Notes: generated from the sequence alone by a model not told the origin. A stretch of DNA of 64,000 nucleotides from Streptomyces shenzhenensis (GCF_003688995.1 NZ_PENI01000019.1:62001-126000), one strand, 5' to 3'. Shown: positions 15,466 to 25,224, counted from the first letter of the stretch. Program-made: numbers and translations.

Positions 15466-16239
15466 ATGCGACCGCGCCCCCCGATCAAGGGCAGAGGCAT
15501 CTTCAGCGGCACCGCGCTCATCATCGCGGGCCTGGCCGCGACGCTCGCGGCGCTGGTCTTCCCGGTCTGGTCCTACGCCGACCGGTCCGGGACGACCGGC
15601 GCGGACGTGCTGAGCGCACGGACCGAGACGACACCGTACGGCCCGCTGTCCGCGCGTGACGAGGACTTGGTCATCAGGGTCCGGCTGGCCGGACTGTGGG
15701 AACTGCCGGCCGGCGAACTGGCGGAGCGCAAGGGCACCACCCCGGCGGTGCGGACGGCCGGACAGCATCTCGTCGAGGGACACACCACTCTGGACGCCCA
15801 TGTCCGCCTCGTCGCCTCGCGGCTCGGCCTGGCCCTGCCCAACGCGGCCACCGCACAGCAGCAGGACTGGCTGGCGGAGCTGAACGCCGCGCAGGGAACG
15901 GACTTCGACCGCAAGTTCGCCAACATCCTCAGGCTGGCCCACGGCAAGGTCTTCTCCGTCGTCGCCGAGGTCCGGGCCGGCACCCAGAACTCGCTGGTGC
16001 GCGATCTCGCCGACGACGCCAACGCCACCGTCCTGGACCACATCAAGGTCCTGGAGGCGACGGGCTACGTCGACTTCGCCGCGCTGGCCCGGGACTTGAC
16101 GGCGAGCGGCCCGCCGTCCGGCGCCGACTCCACGCCGCCGGCGGTCGACGTCGCCTCGGCGATCCCGGTCGCCCCCTCCCCCGCACCCTCCCCGACGCTC
16201 CCGCCGGCCGCCTCCGCACCGCCACCCGCCAGCCCCTGA
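15466..16239 (+). CDS. DUF4142-type exported protein
   Basis: 257 residues from the ATG preceded by GCAGGAGG. One N-terminal hydrophobic segment (GTALIIAGLAATLAALVFPVWSYA) acts as an uncleaved anchor or signal. The central part (DEDLVIRVRLAGLWELPAGELAERKG, VEGHTTLDAHVRLVASRLGL) is the ferritin-like helical DUF4142 domain. The C-terminal 45 residues are a Pro/Ala/Ser tail suited to spanning the cell wall. It follows the MNIO gene in the same direction by about 130 bp, and the two may be functionally linked; the role is unknown. Confidence 0.8.
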   Translation: MRPRPPIKGRGIFSGTALIIAGLAATLAALVFPVWSYADRSGTTGADVLSARTETTPYGPLSARDEDLVIRVRLAGLWELPAGELAERKGTTPAVRTAGQHLVEGHTTLDAHVRLVASRLGLALPNAATAQQQDWLAELNAAQGTDFDRKFANILRLAHGKVFSVVAEVRAGTQNSLVRDLADDANATVLDHIKVLEATGYVDFAALARDLTASGPPSGADSTPPAVDVASAIPVAPSPAPSPTLPPAASAPPPASP

Positions 16240-16453
16240 CCTGCCCGGGAAGGGGAATTACGCTGCTGCTGCCCGCCCCGGCCGGGATGCCCGGACCGCG
16301 CGCCGCGACCAGCCCGCAAGCGGGCCCGCCGGGGGCGCACGGGGAGCATTGGCGCCGACACCGCCGGACGGTGCTTGCCTTCGCCGGCAGGCGAACGAAA
16401 CTTCCCTCTTGTCGCCGCAGCACCGGTGCTGCCGCGCTCCGAAGGGATACCCG

Positions 16454-18097
16454 ATGAAAGCTGCCGCCCTCTACTCGGCCGCCGGATCCTTGCTCCTGAC
16501 CACCCTCGCCGCCGCCCCCGCCGACAGCGCCCCGGGCGCTCCGGGCGCCGCGGCCGAGGCCCGCGGTACCGCGGTGGCCGCCGCGCGCGCCCGGGCGGCG
16601 GGCTTCGACTTCGGGACGTGCTCCGCCGAGCAGGAAGCGCCGGCAGTCCTGCGGTGCGGCACCGTGTCCGTGCCGCTCGACTACGCGCACCCCGACGGCA
16701 AGCAGATCACCCTGACGGTCAGCCGGGTGCGGGCCACCCAGAAGGACCCGCACAACAGCAAGCTCAAGGTGCGGCGGCAGGGCGCCCTCGTCTTCAACCC
16801 GGGCGGTCCCGGCGCCTCCGGCCTGCACTTCCCGGTGATCGGGGTGCTGCCCGAGTGGCGGCGGATCGCCGCCGCGTACGACCTGATCGGCTACGCCCCG
16901 CGCGGGGTGGGCCGCTCGGCGCCGCTGTCCTGCCAGGACCCCGCGCACTTCTACAAGGGGCCCGCGCAGGCGCCGACGCACCCCTCGGCGTCGTACAAGC
17001 AGGAGCGGATCGCGCAGGCGAAGGCGTACGCGCGCGGCTGCGCCGAACGGACCGGCAGCGCCCTGCAGTACTACAACTCGCTCAACAACGCCCGTGACCT
17101 GGACGTCCTGCGGGCCGCGCTGGGCGAGGACAAGCTGACCTTCATGGGCGCCTCGTACGGCACCTACTTCGGCGCGCTGTACGCGGCGCTGTTCCCCTCG
17201 CACGTACGGCGGATGGTGCTGGACTCGGCGGTGAACCCGGACCCCGCGCAGATCTGGTACCGCGCCAACCTGGACCAGTCGGCCGCGTTCGAGAGCCGCT
17301 GGACGGACTTCCGCGAGTGGATCGCCCGGCACGACGACGTGTACGGGCTCGGCAGCACACCCGAACAGGTGCGGCTCAGCTACGAGCAGGCGCGGGCCCG
17401 GCTGTCCGCCGAACCCGCGGACGGCAAGGTCGGGCCGGGCCAGTTGCAGGGCGCGTTCCTGACGGCCGGGTACTTCGACGACTTCTGGCCGAGCCGCGCC
17501 GAGGCGCTGTCGGCGTATCTCAAGGGCGATGCCGAGCCGCTGGTGGGGATCGCCGCGCCGGTCGCCGGGACGGCCGCCGAGGCCGAGAACGCGAACGCGG
17601 TCTACACGGCCGTCGAGTGCAACGACGCGCCCTGGCCGACGGACTGGGCGGTGTGGGACCGCGACAACACCCGGCTCGCGCGCGTGGCGCCCTTCGAGAC
17701 CTGGGACAACGTGTGGGCCAATCTGCCGTGCGCCTACTGGCGGGCGCCCCGGCAGCAGCCCCTCGATGTGCGGACCGGGCCGGGCGAGCTGCCGCCGACG
17801 CTGATCCTGGCCGGTGAGCGGGACGCGGCCGCCCCCTACGCCGGGGCGCTGGAGATGAACCGGCGGCTGGCCGGCTCGGTCCTGGTGACCGAGCGGGACA
17901 CGGGGACGCACGGGATCGCGGGCGGTTCGAACCCGTGCGTCAACGCCCATCTGGAGGCATATCTGCTGGAGGGCCGGGTCCCGGGGCGGCACGCCGCGTG
18001 CGCGCCGCGCCCGGAGCCGCGGCCGAAGACACCGGGCGGCCGTGCCGAGCGGCAGTCCCCGCGGGACGCGCTGAGGGGCAAGGCCGAGCGGGCCTGA
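16454..18097 (+). CDS. Secreted alpha/beta hydrolase, tripeptidyl aminopeptidase type (S33)
   Basis: 547 residues. The N-terminal signal peptide (MKAAALYSAAGSLLLTTLAAAPADSA) is followed by GTVSVPLDYAHPDGKQITLTVSR, the oxyanion segment FNPGGPGASG, the nucleophile elbow MGASYGTYFG, an acid in ILAGERDAAAPY and the catalytic His in RDTGTHGIAGG. This is the SAP/TAP-like clan with a C-terminal TAP domain, whose members remove N-terminal tripeptides from secreted proteins or hydrolyse related amides. The start at 16454 best fits the signal peptide. It converges on hemQ with a 9-bp gap. The precise substrate is inferred from family only. Confidence 0.9.
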   Translation: MKAAALYSAAGSLLLTTLAAAPADSAPGAPGAAAEARGTAVAAARARAAGFDFGTCSAEQEAPAVLRCGTVSVPLDYAHPDGKQITLTVSRVRATQKDPHNSKLKVRRQGALVFNPGGPGASGLHFPVIGVLPEWRRIAAAYDLIGYAPRGVGRSAPLSCQDPAHFYKGPAQAPTHPSASYKQERIAQAKAYARGCAERTGSALQYYNSLNNARDLDVLRAALGEDKLTFMGASYGTYFGALYAALFPSHVRRMVLDSAVNPDPAQIWYRANLDQSAAFESRWTDFREWIARHDDVYGLGSTPEQVRLSYEQARARLSAEPADGKVGPGQLQGAFLTAGYFDDFWPSRAEALSAYLKGDAEPLVGIAAPVAGTAAEAENANAVYTAVECNDAPWPTDWAVWDRDNTRLARVAPFETWDNVWANLPCAYWRAPRQQPLDVRTGPGELPPTLILAGERDAAAPYAGALEMNRRLAGSVLVTERDTGTHGIAGGSNPCVNAHLEAYLLEGRVPGRHAACAPRPEPRPKTPGGRAERQSPRDALRGKAERA

Positions 18098-18106
18098 CGG
18101 TGCGTC

Positions 18107-18838
18107 CTACGCGAGCCCCGCGACCAGCTCGCCGATCTCCTTGCGGCGTCCGGTGAAGAAGGGGATCTCCTCGCGGACGTGCCGGCGGGCCTCCGAGCCG
18201 CGCAGATGGCGCATGAGGTCGACGATGCGGTGCAGTTCGTCGGCCTCGAACGCCAGGATCCACTCGTAGTCGCCGAGGGAGAACGAGGCGACCGTGTTGG
18301 CGCGCACGTCCGGGAAGCCGCGGGCCATCTTGCCGTGGTCGGCGAGCATCTGGCGGCGGTCCTCGTCGGGCAGCAGGTACCACTCGTAGGAGCGCACGAA
18401 GGGGTAGACGCTGATGTAGGCGCGGGGCGTCTCGTCGGCGAGGAACGCCGGGATGTGCGAGCGGTTGAACTCGGCGGGGCGGTGCAGCGCCATGTTCGAC
18501 CACACCGGCTCCAGCGCGCGGCCCAGCCTGGTGCGGCGGAAGAGGTTGTACGCCTCCTGGAGCTGGTCGCTGGTCTCGGCGTGCCACCAGATCATGAGGT
18601 CGGCGTCGGCGCGCAGCCCGGAGACGTCGTAGGTGCCGCGGACCGTCACGTCCTTGGCGGCGAGCTGGTCGAACAGCTCCTGGACCTCGTCGGCGTAGCC
18701 CGTGCGGTCCGCGGGCAGCGCGTCCTTCAGCCGGAAGACGGACCACAGCGTGTAGCGGATGACCTCGTTGAGGTCCTTGGCCAGCTTGCCCTTGTTGGGG
18801 ATCCTGCCGGACTCGGTGGTGGGGGCGTCGTCACTCAT
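18107..18838 (-). CDS. hemQ: Coproheme decarboxylase HemQ (chlorite dismutase family)
   Basis: 243 residues. VIRYTLWSVFRLKD near the start, YDVSGLRADADLMIWWHAET, RPAEFNRSHIPAFL and the proximal-His region, then PFVRSYEWYLLPDEDRRQMLADHGKMAR, are hallmark blocks of actinobacterial HemQ. It decarboxylates coproheme to protoheme with peroxide in the coproporphyrin-dependent heme pathway. It lies 4 bp after hemY in the same operon, and hemE is 5 kb away, so heme genes cluster here. It lacks the chlorite-dismutase Arg context, so heme synthesis, not chlorite detoxification, is the expected role. Confidence 0.93.
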   Translation of the reverse strand: MSDDAPTTESGRIPNKGKLAKDLNEVIRYTLWSVFRLKDALPADRTGYADEVQELFDQLAAKDVTVRGTYDVSGLRADADLMIWWHAETSDQLQEAYNLFRRTRLGRALEPVWSNMALHRPAEFNRSHIPAFLADETPRAYISVYPFVRSYEWYLLPDEDRRQMLADHGKMARGFPDVRANTVASFSLGDYEWILAFEADELHRIVDLMRHLRGSEARRHVREEIPFFTGRRKEIGELVAGLA

Positions 18839-18842
18839 GTGC

Positions 18843-20309
18843 CTATTCTCCCGCTCCGCCCTGCGGGCCGTGCACCGGGTCGGTGGTCGGCTCCACCGCG
18901 GTGGGACCGCCCGCGCGCAGGTCGTCCGCGAGCCGGTCGACGGCGGCCTCCGCGCTCGCGATGCACGCCGGGATCCCGACGCCGTCGTACGGGGCGCCGC
19001 ACACGGCGAGCCCCGGGAGCTTGGCGACGTGCTCGCGGATGCGGGCCACGCGCGCGTGGTGGCCGACGGGGTACTGGGGCAGGCCGCCGGTCCAGCGGGT
19101 GACCCGGGTCTCGAGGGGTTCGGCGGTCAGGCCGATGGCCTCGCGCAGATCGTGCCGGGAGACGTCGACCAGGTCGGCGTCCTCGCGGCCGAGGATCTCC
19201 GTCTCGCCGTACCGCCCGACGGAGGTGCGCAGCACGATCACCTCGGGGTCCTCCTCGGCGATCCAGCCCCACTTCACGGAGGCGAAGGTGGACGCCTTGA
19301 TGGTGTGCCCGTCGACGGGCGGCACGAGGAAGCCGCTGCCTTCGGGGAGGGCCACGGCGTCCCGCCGGTAGGCGAGGGTGACCAGGCCCATGGAGGCGTA
19401 CTCGACGGCCCGCAGTTCGGCGGCGGCGCCCGGGGACTCGGCGGCCAGCAGGCCGGCGGCGGCGGGCGCGGGCACGGCGACCACCACGGCGTCGGCGTGC
19501 AGCACCCGGTCGGCGGCGGCCACGCGCCAGCCGCCCGCCGCCTCCCGGCGCAGCTCCGTCGCCGGTGCCGAGGTGAGCACGGCGCCGCCCCGCGCCCGCA
19601 CGGCCTCGGCGACCGCGAGCGGCAGCCGGCCCACGCCGCCCTCGATGCCCTGGAAGACCGGGCCGGTCCGCGGGTCCGCTGCGGCCTTCGCCTGGAGGTC
19701 GCGGACCGCCTCGGTCAGTGAGTCGTGGGTCTGTACGGCCTGGAACAGCTGGGGGACGGCCGAGCGCATCGAGATGCGGTACGCGTCGCCCGCGTACACC
19801 CCGCCGAGCAGCGGCTCGACCAGGCGGTCGACGACCTCGCGGCCGAGCCGCGTCGCCACGTACTCCCCGACCGCCGCGTCCTCGCCCGTCTCGGTGCGCG
19901 GCAGTCCGGCCTCGCGGCCGATGCGTGCGAGGCCCTCCTCAGAGACCACGCCGGCCAGCGCGGACGCCGTGCCGGGCACGCCCATCACATGTCCCTTGGG
20001 CATGGGGCGCAGCGCGCCGCGGGTCCAGATCGAGGCGGTCGTGGTGGCCGGGGTGCGCAGCCGGTCCGCCAGGCCCACCTCGCGCGCGAGTGCCACCGCC
20101 TCCGGCCGGCGGGCGAGCATCGACTCGGCCCCCAGGTCCACCCGCACGCCCGCGATCTCGCCGGCCAGCAGCTTGCCGCCGACCCGGTCCGCCGCCTCCA
20201 GCACGGTCACCCGCGCCCCGCGGTCCAGCAGCCGGTGCGCTGCTGCCAGCCCGGCGATCCCGGCTCCGATGACGACGACATGGTCCGTGCCCGTATCCGA
20301 TCCGCTCAT
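18843..20309 (-). CDS. hemY: Coproporphyrinogen III oxidase HemY/CgoX (protoporphyrinogen oxidase family)
   Basis: 488 residues. An N-terminal Rossmann motif (HVVVIGAGIAGLAAAHRLLDRGARVTVLEA) binds FAD. GAESMLARRPEAVALAREVGL and the C-terminal LAVCGAPYDGVGIPACIASAEAAVDRL are characteristic of the HemG/HemY flavoprotein family. In Gram-positive bacteria this enzyme oxidises coproporphyrinogen III to coproporphyrin III. It is immediately followed by hemQ, the last enzyme of the same route, which supports the coproporphyrin-dependent pathway. The ATG is clear at 20309. Confidence 0.93.
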   Translation of the reverse strand: MSGSDTGTDHVVVIGAGIAGLAAAHRLLDRGARVTVLEAADRVGGKLLAGEIAGVRVDLGAESMLARRPEAVALAREVGLADRLRTPATTTASIWTRGALRPMPKGHVMGVPGTASALAGVVSEEGLARIGREAGLPRTETGEDAAVGEYVATRLGREVVDRLVEPLLGGVYAGDAYRISMRSAVPQLFQAVQTHDSLTEAVRDLQAKAAADPRTGPVFQGIEGGVGRLPLAVAEAVRARGGAVLTSAPATELRREAAGGWRVAAADRVLHADAVVVAVPAPAAAGLLAAESPGAAAELRAVEYASMGLVTLAYRRDAVALPEGSGFLVPPVDGHTIKASTFASVKWGWIAEEDPEVIVLRTSVGRYGETEILGREDADLVDVSRHDLREAIGLTAEPLETRVTRWTGGLPQYPVGHHARVARIREHVAKLPGLAVCGAPYDGVGIPACIASAEAAVDRLADDLRAGGPTAVEPTTDPVHGPQGGAGE

Positions 20310-20467
20310 GGCTCCAGCCTCTCAGACACCTCTGACGGCCGACTCGGCGCCTCGTGTCCCGCTCGCGTCGTGACCGTGACCTCATCGGAACCGTCCCCCG
20401 CCAACGTCCCGTCGGGGTGCCGCGTCGTAGGAGCGTCAGTCGTCACGACCCTTGGGGGAATCGCCAC

Positions 20468-21466
20468 ATGCGCACTTCACGCTCCGTACGCCCCGTGCCC
20501 GCCCTGGCCGGGATCCTGTTGGCCGCCGCCGTCGCGCTGACCGGCTGCGGCGCCTCCGACAGCGCGAGCGGCGGTGACAACAAGGCCGTCGCGGCCGGCC
20601 CGGCCGAGCGGGACACGGCCGCCGGCTCCGCAGCGGTCGGCGAGGCCGGCGCGCCGGGCCGGGCAGCGGACGCCGGGACGGCCCCCGAGGCGCCCCGGAT
20701 CAGGGCCGAGCACATCATCCGCACCGCCTCCCTGAGCGTGCGGGTCGCGGACGTGCCCAAGGCGCTGGACGAGGCCCGCGCCGCCGCCGAGGGCGCGGGC
20801 GGATTCGTCGGCCGGGAGAGCACCAGCCGGGACTCCGGGGGCCATGAGCGCACCCGGGTCGTCCTGCGCGTGCCCACCGGCGCGTACGACGGGGTCCTCG
20901 CCGACCTCCAGGGCACGGGCAGGCTGCTTTCGCGCACCGCGCGGGCCGAGGACGTCACCGACCAGGTCGTGGACGTGGACAGCCGGATCGCCTCGCAGCG
21001 GGCCAGCGTGTCCCGGATCCGCGAGCTGATGGACCGGGCGGACCGGCTCAGCGACGTGGTCACCCTGGAACGGGAGTTGAGCAGCCGCGAGGCCGACCTG
21101 GAGTCGCTGCTCGCCCAGCAGGCGTCCCTGAAGGACCGCACGAGCCTCGCCACCATCACCCTGACGCTGTCCGAGGCGCCGGCGAAGCGGACCGCGCGGG
21201 ACGACACCCCCGGCTTCCTGGACGCGGTCCTGGGCGGCTGGCACGTCTTCGTCACGATGCTGCGCTGGATCGCCCTGGCCCTGGGCGCGGTGCTGCCCTT
21301 CGCGGCCGTGGCGGCGCTGCTCGTCCTGGTGTGGCTGCGGGTCGTACGGCCCCGGCTGCCGCGCCGCGCGGCGCCCGCGCCGGTCACCACCGCCGTGGGC
21401 CCGCTGCCCCAGGCCCGGCCGGTGTCCGGGGACGCGGGCGCCCAGGAGTCCGGCGACGAGGGCTGA
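20468..21466 (+). CDS. DUF4349 lipoprotein with C-terminal membrane anchor
   Basis: 332 residues from an ATG preceded by GGGGGAA. The N-terminus is a lipoprotein signal ending ALTGCGASD. The DUF4349 domain runs from about residue 80 (IIRTASLSVRVADVPKALDEARAAAEGAGG) through a coiled-coil-like IASQRASVSRIRELMDRADR and TLERELSSREADLESLLAQQ. A transmembrane helix lies near residues 265-290 (LGAVLPFAAVAALLVLVWL), with a Pro-rich cytoplasmic tail. The protein is thus held at both ends. The function of DUF4349 is unknown. Confidence 0.88.
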   Translation: MRTSRSVRPVPALAGILLAAAVALTGCGASDSASGGDNKAVAAGPAERDTAAGSAAVGEAGAPGRAADAGTAPEAPRIRAEHIIRTASLSVRVADVPKALDEARAAAEGAGGFVGRESTSRDSGGHERTRVVLRVPTGAYDGVLADLQGTGRLLSRTARAEDVTDQVVDVDSRIASQRASVSRIRELMDRADRLSDVVTLERELSSREADLESLLAQQASLKDRTSLATITLTLSEAPAKRTARDDTPGFLDAVLGGWHVFVTMLRWIALALGAVLPFAAVAALLVLVWLRVVRPRLPRRAAPAPVTTAVGPLPQARPVSGDAGAQESGDEG

Positions 21467-21530
21467 GCCCGGAGCCGGCCGGGACCGGGCCGGACGGGCC
21501 TGAAATGCCTCGCGCCCGTAGCGTGTTCAC

Positions 21531-22937
21531 ATGGGCATGAGCGGTGCGCGGGGCGGGACGGAACGGCTGGTCGTGATCGGCGGCGACGCCGCGGGAATGT
21601 CCGCGGCGTCGCAGGCGCGCCGGCTGCGGGGGCCCGGCGAACTGGAGATCGTGGCGTTCGAACGCGGCCACTTCTCGTCCTACTCGGCGTGCGGCATCCC
21701 GTACTGGGTGGGCGGTGACGTCCCCGAACGCGACCGATTGATCGCCCGCTCGCCGCGTGAGCACCGCGCGCGGGACATCGATCTGCGCATGCGCACCGAG
21801 GTCACGGAGATCGACGTGGCCCGGCAGCGGGTACGCGCGCGTGACGTCGATTCCGGTGCCGAGTCCTGGACGTCGTACGACAAGCTGGTGATCGCGACCG
21901 GCGCACGGCCCGTACGCCCCGATCTGCCGGGCGTCGACGCCCCCGGGGTGCACGGCGTGCAGACCCTGGACGACGGCCAGGCCCTGCTGGACACGCTGGC
22001 GCACACCCGGGGCCGCCGTGCGGTCATCGTCGGCGCGGGCTACATCGGGGTGGAGATGGCCGAGGCGCTGATCAACCGGGGCTACGAGGTGACGGTCGTC
22101 AACCGCGGCGCGGAGCCCATGTCCACGCTCGACCCGGACATGGGCCGGCTGGTGCACCGGGCCATGGAGGGCCTGGGCATCACCATGGTCAACGACGCGC
22201 CCGTCACCAAGCTGCTCACGGGGGACGACGGCCGGGTGCGGGCGGTGGCGACGGAGGACGCCGAGTTTCCGGCCGACGTGGTGGTCCTCGGGATCGGTGT
22301 GCACCCCCAGACGGCGCTCGCCGACGCGGCGGGGCTGCCGCTCGGCCGCCACGGCGGGCTGCTCACCGACCTCGCGATGCGGGTCCGGGGCCAGGAGGAC
22401 ATCTGGTCCGGCGGCGACTGCGTCGAGGTGCTCGACCTGGTCTCGGGCCAGGAGCGGCACATCGCCCTCGGCACCCACGCCAACAAGCACGGCCAGGTCA
22501 TCGGCACCAACGTCGGCGGCGGTTACGCCACCTTCCCGGGCGTGGTCGGCACGGCGGTGAGCAAGGTCTGCGACCTGGAGATCGCCCGCACCGGGCTGCG
22601 CGAGAAGGACGCGCGCCGGGTGGGTCTGCGGTTCGAGACGGTCACCATCGAGTCGACCAGCCGGGCCGGCTACTACCCCGGCGCCTCTCCCATGACGGTG
22701 AAGATGCTCGCCGAGCGCGGTACGGGGCGGCTGCTCGGGGTCCAGATCGTGGGCAGGGAGGGCGCGGCCAAGCGCGTGGACATCGCCGCGGTGGCACTGA
22801 CCGCGCGGATGACGGTCGAGGAGATGACAGCCCTGGACCTGGGCTACGCACCACCCTTCTCCCCGGTATGGGACCCCGTCCTGGTGGCGGCCCGCAAGGC
22901 AGCGGCCAAGATCCGGAACACCGGCCCCGCGCGATAG
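21531..22937 (+). CDS. FAD-dependent pyridine nucleotide-disulfide oxidoreductase (CoA-disulfide reductase-like)
   Basis: 468 residues. An FAD motif (RLVVIGGDAAGMSAASQARR) opens the protein. YSACGIPYWVGG carries the single redox Cys typical of CoA-disulfide reductases and NADH oxidases, ATGARPVRPDLPG follows, then an NAD motif (RAVIVGAGYIGVEMAEAL), IWSGGDCVEVLDLV and a dimerisation domain. The single Cys points to a Cys-sulfenic or Cys-CoA mechanism rather than a disulfide pair. It may keep CoA or another thiol reduced; in a mycothiol organism the natural substrate is open. Confidence 0.88.
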   Translation: MGMSGARGGTERLVVIGGDAAGMSAASQARRLRGPGELEIVAFERGHFSSYSACGIPYWVGGDVPERDRLIARSPREHRARDIDLRMRTEVTEIDVARQRVRARDVDSGAESWTSYDKLVIATGARPVRPDLPGVDAPGVHGVQTLDDGQALLDTLAHTRGRRAVIVGAGYIGVEMAEALINRGYEVTVVNRGAEPMSTLDPDMGRLVHRAMEGLGITMVNDAPVTKLLTGDDGRVRAVATEDAEFPADVVVLGIGVHPQTALADAAGLPLGRHGGLLTDLAMRVRGQEDIWSGGDCVEVLDLVSGQERHIALGTHANKHGQVIGTNVGGGYATFPGVVGTAVSKVCDLEIARTGLREKDARRVGLRFETVTIESTSRAGYYPGASPMTVKMLAERGTGRLLGVQIVGREGAAKRVDIAAVALTARMTVEEMTALDLGYAPPFSPVWDPVLVAARKAAAKIRNTGPAR

Positions 22938-22941
22938 CCGG

Positions 22942-23238
22942 CTATGCCGTTCCGCTGATCCGGGGCAGGGAGGCCACGGACGCGGTGGAGGTCATGGTCT
23001 GCGGCTGTTCCCCGGCGGGCTTCGCGTGCGAGGCGGTCGCGCGCACGGACCGCAGGCGGTGGCTGACGGCCTCGTCGAGGGTCACCGGCCGCTGCATCTG
23101 CGCGGCGAGCCGCCCGGCCTCCTGGCCGAGCCGGGCGACGTCCTCCCACGGGAGCCGCACCACGAGGGAGATCTCCGCCTCGCCGTCCGGCAGGGCCTGC
23201 ATCGCGGGGAATGTCTGCGGGGTCACTCGGTCGTTCAT
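22942..23238 (-). CDS. Small conserved hypothetical protein
   Basis: 98 residues from the ATG at 23238 (GAGGACC upstream). ISLVVRLPWEDVARLGQEAGRLAAQM and VTLDEAVSHRLRS form a short alpha/beta core, with no signal peptide, Cys or membrane segment. It converges on the oxidoreductase gene with a 4-bp gap and is divergent from the rhomboid gene. The arrangement is one I associate with this region in other Streptomyces; the function is unknown. Confidence 0.75.
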   Translation of the reverse strand: MNDRVTPQTFPAMQALPDGEAEISLVVRLPWEDVARLGQEAGRLAAQMQRPVTLDEAVSHRLRSVRATASHAKPAGEQPQTMTSTASVASLPRISGTA

Positions 23239-23330
23239 CGCCTGGTCCTCACGTCGGTTGCCCAGGGATACGCAGCCACGCCCGGCGGCGTTCACCGATT
23301 CGCCCGCCGTGTCGCGGGCAGTACTCCTGT

Positions 23331-24155
23331 GTGGTCATCCCCGTCCATGACGTGAACCCGGTGCGCCGCACCCCCTGGGTGACGTACGCGCTGATCGCCG
23401 CGAACGTCTTCGTCTTCCTGGTCACGCCCGGCACGGCCGGTTCCGTGTCCGGCGGCGGCGATCTGGCGCAGCTGTGCCATCTGCAGGCGTTCATGGACCA
23501 GTACGCGGCGGTGCCCAGAGAGCTGATCCACCATCAGCTGCCGGGGCTGGTCCCGACCGGCGCGGTGGGCGTCGGCCCGCAGGGGCCGGGCTGTGTGGTG
23601 GCCCCGCCGTCGTACGACAAGTCGCCGCCGCTGTCGGTCTTCACGGCGATGTTCGTGCACGGCGGCTGGCTGCATCTGCTGGGCAACATGCTGTTCCTGC
23701 TGATCTTCGGCAACAACGTCGAGGACCGGATGGGCCACATCCGGTACTTCCTCTTCTACGTCGTCTGCGGCTACGCGGCCGGGTACGGCTACGCCCTGCT
23801 CAACGCCGCCTCGGCCGAGCCGCTGATCGGCGCGTCCGGGGCGATCGCCGGCGTCCTCGGCGCCTACCTGGTGCTGTATCCGAAGGCCAGGGTCTGGGTC
23901 CTCGTGCCGTTCCTGATCTTCCTGCCGCTCAGGCTGCCGGCCTGGCTGGTGCTGGGCTTCTGGTTCGTGCTCCAGGCGGTGTACTCGTCCGGTCTTGGCG
24001 TCTCCGGTACCGGGACGGTGGCGTACGCGGCGCACATCGTCGGCTTCGTCGTCGGCATGCTGTTCGCGCTGCCGCTGCGGCCGGGCACCCCGCCCCCGCC
24101 GGAGCCGCCCCGGCTGCTGTTCGGCAGGCGGGCCCGGCCCTGGCCGACGTGGTGA
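23331..24155 (+). CDS. Rhomboid family intramembrane serine protease
   Basis: 274 residues from GTG at 23331. Six or seven membrane helices include VTYALIAANVFVFLVT, FVHGGWLHLLGNMLFLLIFG (conserved HxxxN in the second segment), the catalytic GASGAIAGVLGAYLVL (Ser) and YAAHIVGFVVGMLFALPL (catalytic His). A long extracellular loop lies between helices 1 and 2. It cleaves transmembrane substrates, which cannot be named from context. Its stop is 1 bp from the convergent hemE stop. Confidence 0.92.
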   Translation: MVIPVHDVNPVRRTPWVTYALIAANVFVFLVTPGTAGSVSGGGDLAQLCHLQAFMDQYAAVPRELIHHQLPGLVPTGAVGVGPQGPGCVVAPPSYDKSPPLSVFTAMFVHGGWLHLLGNMLFLLIFGNNVEDRMGHIRYFLFYVVCGYAAGYGYALLNAASAEPLIGASGAIAGVLGAYLVLYPKARVWVLVPFLIFLPLRLPAWLVLGFWFVLQAVYSSGLGVSGTGTVAYAAHIVGFVVGMLFALPLRPGTPPPPEPPRLLFGRRARPWPTW

Positions 24156-24156
24156 G

Positions 24157-25224
24157 TCAGCGGGCGGTGTGCGTGTGCACGTACTCCACGAGCCGGGTCA
24201 GCGCGTCCGGGTCGGTGTCGGGCAGCACGCCGTGGCCGAGGTTGAAGACATGGCCCTCCAGCCCGGCCGCCGCGTCGAGCACCTCGCGGGCCTTCGCCTC
24301 CACAGCCTCCTCGGTGGCGAAGAGGACCGTCGGGTCGAGGTTGCCCTGGAGCGCCTTGCCGGGGCCGACGCGGCGGGCGGCCTCGTCGAGCGGGACGCGC
24401 CAGTCGACGCCGACGACGTCCGCGCCGGCCTCGCCCATGAGCGTCAGCAACTCGCCGGTGCCGACGCCGAAGTGGATGCGCGGGACGCCGTATCCGGCGA
24501 CGGCGCGGAACACCTTGGCGGAGGCGGGCAGCACGGAGCGCCGGTAGTCGACGGGGGCCAGCGCGCCGGCCCAGGAGTCGAACAACTGGACCGCGGAGGC
24601 GCCCGCCTCGATCTGCACCTTCAGGAAGGCGGCCGTGATGTCGGCGAGGCGGTCGAGCAGGTCGGCCCACAGCCCGGGGTCGCCGTACATCATCGCCTTC
24701 GCGTGCTGGTACGTCCGGGACGGGCCGCCCTCGACGAGATAGCTCGCCAGGGTGAAGGGGGCGCCGGCGAAGCCGATGAGCGGGGTCGGGCCGAGTTCGC
24801 GGGTGAGCAGGCCGATGGCCTCGGTGACGTAGGAGACGTCCTCGGGGGTGAGGTCGCGCAGCCGGTCGAGGTCGGCCCGGGTGCGGACGGGACGCTCGAC
24901 GACCGGGCCGACGCCGGGCTTGATGTCGAGGTCGACGCCGATGGCCTTGAGCGGGACGACGATGTCGCTGAAGTAGATCGCGGCGTCCACGTTGTGCCGG
25001 CGCACCGGCTGGAGCGTGATCTCGGCGACCAGTTCGGGGCGGGTGCAGGACTCCAGCATCGGGATGCCCTCGCGCACCTTGCGGTACTCGGGCAGGGAGC
25101 GGCCGGCCTGGCGCATGAACCACACGGGGGTGTGCGGCACGGGTTCGCGCCGGCACGCCCTGAGGAAGGCGCTGTCGTACGTCGCTGTCGGCTGCTGGCC
25201 CGTGGGGCTTGCGTTGGCACTCAC
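24157..25224 (-). CDS. hemE: Uroporphyrinogen decarboxylase
   Basis: 355 residues from a GTG start. PVWFMRQAGRSLPEYRKVREG is the UroD signature (Arg contacts to propionates), followed by IYFSDIVVPLKAIG, PLIGFAGAPFTLASYLVEGG, QLFDSWAGAL and VGVDWRVPLDEAARRVG. It converts uroporphyrinogen III to coproporphyrinogen III in heme synthesis. It is transcribed alone, 4 kb from hemY-hemQ, which use its product. Confidence 0.96.
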   Translation of the reverse strand: MSANASPTGQQPTATYDSAFLRACRREPVPHTPVWFMRQAGRSLPEYRKVREGIPMLESCTRPELVAEITLQPVRRHNVDAAIYFSDIVVPLKAIGVDLDIKPGVGPVVERPVRTRADLDRLRDLTPEDVSYVTEAIGLLTRELGPTPLIGFAGAPFTLASYLVEGGPSRTYQHAKAMMYGDPGLWADLLDRLADITAAFLKVQIEAGASAVQLFDSWAGALAPVDYRRSVLPASAKVFRAVAGYGVPRIHFGVGTGELLTLMGEAGADVVGVDWRVPLDEAARRVGPGKALQGNLDPTVLFATEEAVEAKAREVLDAAAGLEGHVFNLGHGVLPDTDPDALTRLVEYVHTHTAR